Of a stretch of DNA of 64,000 nt, positions 26,016 to 36,019 are shown in pieces. Location: NCBI GenBank assembly GCA_039619475.1, contig CM077115.1, positions 237,681,692-237,745,691 on the forward strand, in the 5' to 3' direction. Each line of letters opens with the position of its first letter. Positions within the stretch are counted from its first letter, which is position 1. The notes beneath the pieces were generated by a model, which was given only the letters and a program-made list of their open reading frames with translations, had not been told where the DNA came from and made no database searches. The DNA is from Icerya purchasi. Taxonomy: Eukaryota > Arthropoda > Insecta > Hemiptera > Monophlebidae. A program made the translations under genes and the position numbers.

Positions 26016-28303
26016 AATAATATTAAAACTGTACACTTAGAAATAAAATGAGTCACGAGAATTTATGTTTTTTTGTTCCTTAGAATTACGTCCGTTCAGT
26101 GTCGCTAATAGCAAATAAAATAAAAAACGGAGATACTCTATTAGTTTTATAAACATATGTATATATACTTTTTTTATATGAAAAAAGTATTCCCCTAGTT
26201 TTCGTGAATGTATAATCTCGTTCAGTTTAGCAACGTGCGAGGGAAAATTCAAAAAAAAAGGTCTCTAAGGGGAAGAAAAAGACTGGAACGGTCCGAAACT
26301 TTTTCTTATCAACCGAGATAGCCAAATTTATAGTGTTGGTGACGTGCATCATCGGTCCCTCCATGCAACAACAATCTTGATGCAATATCTATAAAATATA
26401 GTACGATGGGCTTATTTTATTCATTTATTCATTCCTTTAGAGTTAGTAAGCATAAATGACACTTACACGATGAACAGTATGTAAAATACAATAAAAGTAA
26501 ATAGTTTAGGCGCAAATAAAGTGTAGAAAATAATAATACTGTAACAGTTATAATAGTAATAAATAAAAATAATGATTATGATTATAATAGTCTAATCATT
26601 TTCACTAGGAATTTCTTTTCCCATTTCCCAATGTTATAAATTTAAATCACGTAAGTAAATCTTCAGAATGTCTACATTTTAAACGAATACCCCGGTTATT
26701 CTGAAAAACAGGTATGTCTCAAAAATCTGCTTTAAACATTCTCTATCGATATCTGTAAATCGGGAAAGATGTTGCTGAATCAGTCCGTGGCTTCTTATAC
26801 AAAATGAAATGAGACGGACTTATTCTTCCCGAAACTGAATTTCGAATATATTCCCTAAACTAAAGGCCCCAAAGAGAACCCCAAAAAATAAATTAATAAT
26901 TTCGCAGTGAAAAATTCCTTCAGCCCCTGCAACAATAACATTATTAAACGCGCGAAATAAAGAATTCTTTTTCTTTTAAATTAAATATACCCTTGGGCGC
27001 TAACATCTTTTAAATCATCTTGTTTTAGTACCAGGTCAAAAGTTGTTTTTTTTCTCTCCTTTGTTTGATTAATTTTTGTACGAAATAATAATTTCGAAAG
27101 TTCGCAATTTAATGATAATACAAAAAATTTTCTATAAGAACTGAAAAAAATTTTCAAAAAATTTATTCATTATAATGTTTATTATTATTATATTTTTTTT
27201 CAGGGCGAACGATTTACGGGTAATTTTATGATTAAATTTTATAGGTGATTAGCAGAAAAAAAGGAAGTAAACAACGAACGCGAATATAGCACACCAACAA
27301 CAATTACCGAGAACGAATCATGAAATAATAAACTAAAATGATATCAATAAAATAAGAATATTTTCTTACACATATATGTATAAGCGCTTACGCGCAACCA
27401 TTTATTCATGATATCGATTAATTTCATCATTAATGTAATACAAGCAGCGCCCCCTACTATGTTCATTCGTATTTCTTCACGCGACTTACACAAATCAAAT
27501 TCGTCTAGTAGATCTTTCAACTTCACCGTTTTTATATCTTTTGTTTGTGCAATACTGTTTCAAAATAGAATAAAAAAAAAAAACAAAAAAAAACAAAAAC
27601 AAAAAAAAAACATTTTTAAACATTTCCCATACTTTTTAACTGATCAACAATTCGCAATATAGTTTTATAGAACACTAAGGGGGTATTTCAAAGGTGCTGT
27701 TTCGAATTCCCAAAAATCTAGACTTCGAAAAGTATACTAACTAAATTTCTTAAATTTTATTTTTGAAAGCAATACCAAAACCGGAAGTTTCAATGTAATT
27801 AATATTAGGTCGTACTGGTAAAGTTTTTAATTCTCCACAGAGGTTCTCGTTTCTACGTTATAAAGATTGGACGTTAATTACTATTGTTAATTATTATTTT
27901 TCATCTGTTGCGAATATGTTTTACGATTAATTTCAAAAGTTTTAGAATTTTTTCAAAAATATTATAACACTTAAACGTCACATATGCGCATTGTCGCAGA
28001 AATAATAAATTTAAATAAATTTGAATGCCGAAACTAAAGAAAAACTAAAATAAGTAGAAGGTTATATCTATTACATAAATCAGATTCTTTTTCTTTAGGT
28101 TCTTGTTTTACGTTACGATTTTTATTTTTTAAGTTTTTCAAAATATTTATTTGAAACTTTTTAAAAATTATCGATTTTATTTCTCAGGTGACATTTAAAC
28201 TCTACATGTAACGACTCTTAAAGTTATTACGATAAAACAACGCCGAGTCTTGTTTCATAGTAAATTACGAATTTCAATTAATCGAATATACTTTATTATA
28301 TTA

Positions 28304-28308
<5 letters not shown>

Positions 28309-28342
<34 letters not shown>
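28309..28342. repeat. (GT)17 microsatellite
   Basis: Uninterrupted GT dinucleotides, the only long GT tract in the window. Confidence 0.97.
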
Positions 28343-28347
<5 letters not shown>

Positions 28348-29243
28348 TAAGTTAATTGAACGGTAGTAATTCAGCCAGGCAACTTGTTTAATAAAATGCT
28401 AAACACTTAGTTTCGAGTAATGCTGTAGCATAATCGATGTTGAACAGAGCGAAGGAGTGTTCGATGATACGCAAACGTTTAATCGTATTGTTTAAAATTT
28501 ACATTTCATGTCTCAAAATACTGCTAATGATTTTAGCTGCTGTAAAAGTACTGTGTTCTATTCGACGTTCCGCATTACATGCACAAGTTTTGCAATTAGC
28601 AAAGCACGACGGGTATGTATGTTACTTGAAATAAGCAGGCCGATTTTTACCCCTTTTTACTCTATTTATTTATTTTTTTCCCGTTAATTTCCCATTTTAT
28701 TTCATTTAACATATTTTGAGAAATTTTATGGTTTTTACCGGCCTAAAAAAAGGGATCGTCGTTTTATTGTTCACGCAGAACTATTTTTATAATTTTAAGA
28801 GCTGTTTGTTCACTTTGAGTGAACAGTGGTACCACAGCGGTACTTGAGAATATCGGTGAACACAGTAATTCCTAAAATAAACGTTGAAGAAAAGGAGGGC
28901 CTTTTTAGAAAATTTTTATCAATATCGATTGACACTTAATAATTTTATCATTGTTATTTATCGCGGAAACTTAAATAGAATAATGATGATTATTAAGAAT
29001 AATTAAAACATTTTAATAAGAACAGATTTATTGCCCATAGCGATTTCATTTTTCATTTTTTGTATTGATTTTTCATTTAAATAAGAAAAAAAACATATAA
29101 CTGTTTCCAAAATTTTGTCTAAACAAAAAAAGAAAAAGAAAATCGGTTAATAAACAGAGGAGAAAAAGGTACCGTGAACTATTTTGTCTTTGCCTATTTA
29201 CGTATAGATTATCGTTTAAAAAAATATTTGAACTAAAAATTGT

Positions 29244-29710
29244 TAAAAAAATACCGACTTTAAGATTTACTCTACAAATATTTAAAATACAAACAACGCA
29301 GATGATATATTTTACAGTAAAATATACGATAAGGGCATCCCCTTCTCAAACAACAATAATACTTTCAGGAGTCGGCAGATTAGGCCTCATTAAATATTCT
29401 TGATGTTTACTTGGCTTACAGAAAATAAGTTATTTTATTGTTTGATAAATATTAACGTTGTTTAAGAATAATTATTACATTCTTATGTATATTTTACTGT
29501 AAAATACATTATTTTTTATCAAGTAATTATCGTTTACTTTTTAATATATTTTTGAATTCGATATTAAAAAAAAAAACAACAAAAAAACAAACTATTTTAA
29601 TGCTAACTATATGAACCGATTTCAATAATTCTTTGTAGACTCTCCATTGATGTGATCCCACCTGAGTGCCGATGAGTATCGGTATAAGCACAAACTTAGT
29701 TATAAACAAA
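29244..29710. mobile_element. diverged relative of the 16-17 kb hairpin repeat
   Basis: It starts with ATACCGACTTTAAG (29251-29264). It contains an inverted pair TTTTACAGTAAAATATAC / GTATATTTTACTGTAAAATA around a GAGTCGGCA word, then GTAATTATCGTTTACTTTTT, which aligns to GTAATTATTTTTTACTTTTT in the 17-kb copy. It is followed by ATGAACCGATTTCAATAATT and a GTGATCCCACCTGAGTGCC tail, motifs of the same dispersed insect repeat. Order and spacing differ from the 16-17 kb copy, so it is rearranged or a subfamily member. Confidence 0.55.
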
Positions 29711-30345
29711 TAACGTGAAAATAGAGGTAGTAACCTTCTTGGGGGGAAATTTATAATGTAACAAACGCTACTGACTTAGAATATTATTAATATTGTTTAC
29801 CATATGGAAAGGTAGATTAGGAAGAAATCAGATTTTTAATACAGACACGCAAAAATTAGTTAAGGTTTTTTTAAAAAATTCTACAGTTCGCTATATAGCA
29901 GCGAATGATTTTTTTATTCGACGTTTTTCCGACATCAGAATTTAGGAGAAATATGAGCGGTCAAAATTTTCAAATTAAAAAAGGCAATGTACAATTAAGT
30001 AACTAAAATATTATCGGTATTAATTACACTACAGGGGGGAGGGGCGTAGATTCGAATAAAAGAAACAAAATTGAACCATCTCATAACTCGCTAAAATGTT
30101 ACGTCTTAACATTACTGCGTTATAACTTTCGACTGTGAGGGAGTGATTGAACTATTATTTGCTTATTCGAAAGGGTATCGGTCAGTGGTGGTCCTATATA
30201 AATAACGATTAGTATCGGTTGAATAGTGATTCAAATAAGTGTTAAAAAAAAAAAAAAAAATGTAATATTCACTTAATATGGTATAATAAAAATTAAGTAA
30301 AAAAAATTTTCATCACAAGATAAGGAGACCCCAAAAAAGTATTTA

Positions 30346-30410
30346 ATAGCGGGATTTGAATGACCGATGTGGTATGAAGACGGCACAACACCAATTGGTC
30401 TTTATTACAT
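30346..30410 (-). repeat. tRNA-derived SINE-like head
   Basis: On the minus strand AAAGACCAATTGGTGTTGTG resembles an A box, and CGGTCATTCAAATCCCGCTA, about 35 bp on, resembles a T arm with a B box (TTCAAATCCC). The intervening CCGTCTTCATACCAC could be a degraded anticodon arm. The fold is incomplete, so this is a tRNA-derived repeat rather than a tRNA gene. Confidence 0.4.
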
Positions 30411-30809
30411 CCGTGAACGGATAGTTTCTTATATATTTTTTATAACCTTAGATATCGTTCAAATGCAGTCTCAAGGTTTATTAGCTAGAACAGTTGAGAT
30501 TAAATAGCTTGTTGATTTTTTAAGAAATTCAGAATTATCACAAAGAATATTGGACATAGGAAACGTGTCTCGTGAAACAAGAAATAACAAACTGCACCGT
30601 CGACAAAAATGTATGCTGTTCTCCGATGTTTAGTTTTTGTTCAAAAACGAAAGTTACATTTATAGTTATGTAATATCTGAGATCGTACAATCCCATTCTA
30701 AATTTATTTTATTTTTAGAATTTGATTACAACCCGAAAAAAAAAAATTTTCATTGCAACTAGTATGAAAACAAAAATTGTATTTTTGGTTACACATAAAT
30801 TCTGAATGC

Positions 30810-30814
<5 letters not shown>

Positions 30815-30854
<40 letters not shown>
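30815..30854. repeat. (AT)20 microsatellite
   Basis: Forty uninterrupted bases of alternating AT. Confidence 0.97.
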
Positions 30855-30857
<3 letters not shown>

Positions 30858-31960
30858 ATAGATATATACATTTTTAATAAGCATATATCACAATTTTAAT
30901 TTATTGGAATTGTCTATGGTATTTTTGAAAAATTATTTTACACGCGAAACGCAATTAAAAATTATTAGAAAAATTCCGCGATACTTCAGATGGTTTTTCT
31001 TTTAATTTGACAAATTATTTTGAGAACATTAACGCATACATATATTCTCCTGATTTTTACGCAGGTAATTTTAGATAAAAATTTTCAAAATTTAGTATAA
31101 TACCTTTTGAAAAAATAGTTTTGCTTTAATTTCTAATTGAATTACTTTGAAACGGAATGTTTCTTTTTTTTCCTTTCAAGCATTTTTGTAATTTTACGTA
31201 AAAATCATACTAATTTTCCTCCGCTTTTCTTAATCCTTGTCATAAATTATTCGACGATTATCTAATCAGTCTCTATTGTAAAAATTACCAGCTCCTATTA
31301 AATTAACAGTTATCAAGTAAGAGAGACGGTCAATTAGTGTCTTTCGGAAACTCTGTTGCGTATCACTATTACCATCGAAAATTATTCCAAAATTGACATT
31401 AAACTTCATGGTAAACTCAGTCTAACGAGAGAGATTGAATTGTTGGAAGTATCGCCGTCCCTTATCTTTTTTAGAATGAGCATTTTAAATCGCGTCTCCG
31501 CTTATCCTTGGTTTTGTAATAGAGCGTCTTTTGAATATCTACACTCATATTGGAAATATTGCATTTTTAATATTATTCAAACAAAACAATTACGAAATGT
31601 AATAATACCGTTTGAACTGTCGTTCAGTATATGAACATTCCAAACGATCATTGCATTATTAGTATCCGCAAAATATAGAGCATTCGTCTCTTAATATGTA
31701 ATATCGTAAAATAACTTTTTGCGTTGTTTTAATTGAATTAAATTGGAAAACGAGTCTTTACGTAAATTAACTCACATGCAACTTTCCCGTACATGTAATA
31801 AGGAGCAAAGATAAGAGGTTTGCGTTTGGGGGGGGGGGTAAAATTGATGAGTGTCGATTTTAGAAATATTCCTATTACTTTTTACGTTTCAGCCAAAGCT
31901 ATAATCGAAATTTTATATTTTTGATCTTTGTTAGAAGTCAATAAAATCAGAACCCGCACT

Positions 31961-32010
31961 GATCGAAAACTTTGATCGAAAACTTTGATCGAAAACTTTA
32001 ATCGAAAACT
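31961..32010. repeat. 13-bp tandem repeat, 3.8 copies
   Basis: Unit GATCGAAAACTTT repeats at 31961, 31974 and 31987. A fourth copy, starting with A and truncated, ends near 32010. The first three copies are identical, implying recent expansion. Confidence 0.95.
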
Positions 32011-34425
32011 AGATTTGTATTTCAGAACTTTTTCAAAATGCCGACTGAAATTCCTCAAAATTTGGAATTACCTTAAGATCGCAAGAAAATATACCTGCCT
32101 GTACTTACTTAAGAAGGGCACATTGACAATATCGTCGGTGACTATTAGGAGAAAGGAACACTTACGGGAAACAGATTTCACTAAATATTTTTCAAAAAAG
32201 AAGTGCGATATAAATGTTCATCGCGCTTTTACATCACCGGGTTGGTCAGAATGCAAAAGAATATCATCAGTGAAATCGCTTTTTAAAGGTCTTTTTCTCA
32301 ACTGCCGGACCAAAGCCGAACCTGTAACGTCTCTCTTTAAAATGATCACTTTAAGTAGAAAAGATGTTTTTCCGTAAACTATGGGGGGAGGGGCGGAGAC
32401 AATGATGACATTCGCATTAAAAGAGAAGAAAGTTTTTAGCTTAATTTCAGTTTTAGCAAACTCTTAAATTCAAAATTCCAGATCACTTTTTACTTGTTAT
32501 ATTTATCTTTTCCGATAATATAGCGAAAATCAGCGAAAAAGTTGAAATGAAATAAACATATTTCCGCTGCTGTCGTGGAGGGAAAAGATTTAATGGTAAA
32601 TTTAAAAATTGAAATAATTAAAATTGGAAAAAAAAAGTAATTCGCAGAAACCAACATTTTTAAGAAAAGTTAGAAATCAATTGAAAAGAAAAAAAAAACT
32701 GAATGTGCTCTTACAAAATACACATTACCCTGTGTTTCTATACGACGATATTTACGGTTCTCGCAATCATATGAAATATCATTAAATATTATACAGTCGA
32801 ACATAGGCCAGAAGCGGAATCGAACGTTACATAGTTTCAGCTGAAATGTATAAGATTCGGCCTTACGAACTTTCAGTCGCATATTGACAACACGAGATCT
32901 CAATAGTGCGCTAAATTTCAATTGACCACATTCGCTTTTATAGCGCATATTGAGAAAAATCAAAAAATGAAATATGATCTTCGGGACGTGGAAGTCCAAA
33001 AAAGATAATGATCGGGATTGCACACCACGGTAAATGAAAATTTTTTACCAGCTGTATCGCGAACTGGGATGTATTAAGGTGTAATATTTTGCTGACAATG
33101 TCGAAAGAAAACAATTTGTCCCGAACCAAATTAACTAAAAGTGTACGACGGGGTTGAAATCAGCGAGTTCACATGCAGAACCCCAACTAAAGTAGCGTAG
33201 AATCTGGAAACGATCCGACATGAATATCGAATTTACTTGAGAATCAAGATTAAATCTATATCGCGGGTCTGCGTGGATATACTTGAGCTGGGACTAATCC
33301 GCGATAAGGCTTTATTAATGAATCTTTCGGTCAACGTAAAAAGCTTCTCCTCACACTATTTAATGTTTTTATCGCACCTTCTTCATAATTGTATATCATA
33401 TAAAGAAATTTTCACAATAGCGAGATCTTCCCGCGAAAGGCTTAACTACAAAAAAAAAAAAAAAAAAAAAAAATCGCTATAAACTTCGACACATGTTTCA
33501 ACGATGTTTCTTGATGGTTTAAAATCATCGCATTTAAACTCATCGTTCTTTTTCCAGTTGTGTACGGCCGTTTTCCCTTAAAACTAAAATCCCATTCGAT
33601 GAATATTTAGTTTTTTTATTCAATTTTAATTTAAAAAACAAAAAAAAACACGATTTAGCGTCCTAGAATAGCTCTGAAGCGAAGCGTTTACAAAAAAAAA
33701 ATCCACTATTTTTCGAACTAGATAAGAACCGTAATATTTCTATTTCATTTTTTATTTTTTTCTCTCAGCATTTTATCCCTTACATTGTGAACGAGCAAAA
33801 AGGTGTGTAAATCTTTTTTTTCGGCGATGATTGATAATATTCTTTAAAAAAACGAGAACACTCTGAAATATGCTCGTCATCGTATGATATATAAATTCTT
33901 TCGCCTTCGCGCTGGGACCCGTGTACATATAAATTATGTCGGGTATTATAATATTTTATAGTTCTTTCCAAACTTATTATTAGGATTAGTGATATTTTAC
34001 CAGACGTTAAGATGTACCTTCAACAAAAAAAAAAACAAAAAAAAACGGATGTTTCTCAGTTATATTTGTAATATTAGTCGCGAACGCATTTAACAGATTC
34101 GACCAGCTAAAGATGAATTTTCATTATGAACGATTAATAGCTCGGAAAATGAAAGAAGAACAACATTTTTCTCTACACTTGGACCCTAAGATTAACTAAC
34201 CGTTTTAAGAAACAAACAAAAAAAAGTGTTTACATGCCTTCGTTATTAGATAATTAAGCGATGAAATAAAGAAAAACAAAAAAAAACATACAAAAATAGC
34301 TAAATTGTATAATAATAATAAGTAATGATAAAATTAACGATGGAAGCTGTTTTATATTAATGATATTAGTATTGCGATCGCGTAAAATAGTTATCGCGAA
34401 GATGAAGAAAAAAAAGGTGTCTTAC

Positions 34426-34876
34426 CTTGATGGTTATTCTTTCTACTGGTTTTCTTTTCTTTCATCCAAGGATATTCTTGGACGTTAATGCCGGACTGCT
34501 GAGAGGAATCGGTGGACATCACCGACGGGTACATGCTACCGACGGTGGCTTGGCCGCCGTCCGGACTCATATCATCCGGGTTCTCGGTCAGATGATGCGG
34601 CAGAATGAATTCAGCCATCGACGGCTGACTGCTGATGAAGCCCGATTCGGACACGGGACAATTGTCCATCGGCGCTGCAACGTTTCCAGCGGCAGCCGTC
34701 ACGGCCGACATCCAAAATCCGCCTTCCATCGACGACGGCGAGTTGTCCCGTCTCGCCTTCAGATGGTGATCCATGTAATCCTCGTCGTCGTCCAAGTCCT
34801 CGTCCTCGTCCTCGTCTTCCTCCTTATCCTCCATGCGCAGATGGTCCAGCATCCTTTGCGTGGACGGGCCCAGCAT
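34426..34876 (-). CDS. pb: proboscipedia N-terminal coding exon (hexapeptide exon)
   Basis: Pb is a Hox2-group homeodomain transcription factor that specifies insect mouthpart (labial/maxillary) identity in the nucleus. Taking the first ATG (34874-34876) gives 150 codons plus one base. Residues 16-33 are a Glu/Asp run, about 51-77 a conserved N-terminal block (GGFWMSAVTAAAGN), 79-90 are GFISSQPSMAEF (the Hox2 N-terminal motif) and 135-146 are YPWMKEKKTSRK, the hexapeptide that contacts Exd/PBC. The exon ends ...AACCATCAAG|GTAAGACACC, a good donor, in phase 1; Drosophila Pb has a similar Asn/Gln-Gly junction there as far as I recall. The homeobox is absent and must lie in later exons to the left. 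The frame is open upstream to 35026, but its first codon there is TTG, so the ATG at 34876 is preferred (context AAC-ATG). Internal Met 9, 15 and 35 are alternatives. Identity is firm; the exact start is inferred. Confidence 0.95.
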
Positions 34877-35515
34877 GTTGCCGTCGCGAATTTGCACAGG
34901 CTCGCGCGCGAAAAAATCCGCGATTTCAATCGCGCCGGGCGACTGACTACCGACAAAGCAATTCCGAAACGAACGACGATCGACGAGAAAAATCGCGGAC
35001 GGACGGACGCCACGCACCACGTTCAACGATTACTACTCTCGGGGACGTACACGGCGAATCGGAAAAATCTGCAGAAAAAGCACGGACCGAAAAAACCGCA
35101 ATCACATATACGCGGACCGAACGCGCTACTCGTCGCCGGAGACACGGTGAGATATCCACGCGCTGGCCACGGTTCGCAGAAGTCGAAGGAACCCGCTGCT
35201 GATAAGAGTTGGCGCGCGAGCGATTTTCAAGGACAAGCGCTGAAAAATTTCCTGTCAAATCGCCGATCAAGGCGTCCGGCCGAATGCTGATATCGCCGTC
35301 TCGGCCGCTAGTCGTGCATCGCTGGTGCAAAGGCCGGCTTTACGCGGTCACCCGCTCGCCCCGCAGCGGGTTGTTCCGGGAGCTGGCTGTGCGCATGCGC
35401 ACCGGCCCACGGCCGCGCTCGACCCAGTCGACAGGAACGCCTTCTGCGGCCGGTCCGACCAACGATTTGTTGCCGCTGCTATTGCGCGCTCGCTCGGCCC
35501 TCCTTGTCAATCAGC
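34877..35515 (-). other. pb: candidate 5'-UTR part of the pb exon
   Basis: The GC-rich stretch directly upstream of the pb ATG has no convincing coding frame continuous with pb. On the minus strand it begins right after a good 3' splice site: a pyrimidine-rich run ending TTTATTTACAG with AG at 35516-35517. I infer that it is the untranslated 5' part of the coding exon. It holds several upstream ATGs, most followed at once by stops. The alternative is that transcription starts inside this block and the acceptor is coincidental. Confidence 0.5.
35340..35396 (-). promoter_or_regulatory. upstream ORF in the pb leader
   Basis: An 18-codon ATG-initiated frame ending in TAA lies about 460 bp upstream of the pb start, inside the presumed 5' UTR. 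A minimal ATG-x-x-TAG frame also occurs at 35308-35319. Such uORFs can damp translation of the main frame. Whether either is in the mature mRNA depends on the inferred leader structure. Confidence 0.3.
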
Positions 35516-35639
35516 CTGTAAATAAAGGCAAACCGAATAAACGAGATAAAATTAAAAATGGAAAAAGACAAATAAACGAAATAGCGCGAAACGAGAAAAA
35601 ACCGAAAACCCCCTCCCCCTCTCTGCCCGGCCCACTTAC
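35516..35639 (-). other. pb: candidate 124-bp intron in the pb 5' UTR
   Basis: On the minus strand a full-consensus donor, GTAAGT (35634-35639, exon side TTCT), faces a strong acceptor (pyrimidine-rich tract then TTTACAG, AG at 35516-35517) only 124 bp away. The interior is markedly more AT-rich than both flanks, as expected for a small insect intron between GC-rich exons. It would join an upstream non-coding exon (right of 35640) to the exon holding the pb start. Known: insect Hox genes often have split leaders. Inferred: that this pair is used. Confidence 0.5.
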
Positions 35640-36019
35640 AGAACAGCTCTCGCCGGCCCGTCCGTGTGCCCCTGTGTCCGCGTGTCTGTGTCTCTCCCGC
35701 TGCTGGTACATGTACATACGCACGGGTGTCCGTTGTCTCCGAAACATACGCGTGTATTTTCGATTTGTTTTTACGGTTACTTTTTACCGATAATAATAGT
35801 AATCGACGCTGCCGCCAAATAATTTTTCCACTCATCTTTCCCACGAATCGACATGATCGAATGCTGGTCACTCTCTCTGGCATCGGCCGACAATCAACAG
35901 CTTGGACGCGCGCTTTGTGTACCGCACCATCGGGGGGTGACCGAATGGTGAGAACTCATTGCACCGTTGTTCGACGCGATAATTTTTGCTCGCGTCCACC
36001 ACGGCGCGGCGCCTAGCCC

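Larger units (their letters stand above)
24716..29243. other. intronic AT-rich DNA with simple repeats
   Basis: No gene recognised. It holds a C-run at about 24876-24886, a GC-richer patch without a clear frame at 25430-25640, a 7-bp AT-rich tandem repeat near 25978-26015 and the (GT)17 tract at 28309-28342. An inverted repeat GTTCACT-TTG-AGTGAAC lies near 28808-28824 and resembles paired nuclear-receptor half-sites, but with unusual spacing. Confidence 0.45.
1..34425 (-). other. pb: pb intron downstream of the hexapeptide exon
   Basis: From the donor at 34425 leftward I found no minus-strand segment encoding the Hox2 homeodomain: nothing matching a KVWFQNRRMKHK or EKEFHFNKYLCRPRR region in the stretches I compared by eye. 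The sequence is non-coding with scattered repeats (listed separately). The simplest reading is one intron of at least 34.4 kb, as large pb/maxillopedia introns are common. A short microexon could be hidden and would not be visible by eye. Confidence 0.7.
29711..34425. other. intronic AT-rich DNA adjoining the pb exon
   Basis: No gene recognised apart from the repeats listed. It has a G-run at about 31829-31839 and long A-runs (33450-33472). Open frames such as 31985-32377 (plus) have no recognisable motif and AT-driven composition. Confidence 0.45.

Noticed and set aside
31985..32377. 130-codon plus-strand frame
   Set aside because: No motif, no homologue I recognise, starts inside a 13-bp tandem repeat; likely chance.
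32800..32900. Possible minus-strand tRNA (GTTCGATTCCGC word)
   Set aside because: The B-box-like word is good, but no T stem, A box or acceptor could be paired.
1..34425. Search for the pb homeobox exon or microexon
   Set aside because: Several GAAATGAAA- and GGAACCA-like words were translated (for example near 32540 and 130); none gives homeodomain residues.
34877..35026. 50-codon N-terminal extension of the pb frame
   Set aside because: The extension begins at TTG, not ATG, in a eukaryotic gene, and its residues resemble no Pb protein I know.
34427..35290. 287-codon plus-strand open frame opposite pb
   Set aside because: It is the antisense of the GC-rich pb exon and leader, His/Arg/Val-rich, with no motif. 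The minus-strand frame has clear Hox2 motifs and a splice donor.
35209..35883. Overlapping open frames on both strands in the pb promoter region
   Set aside because: High GC removes stop codons; composition is Arg/Pro/Ser-rich with no domain, and the candidate intron interrupts them.
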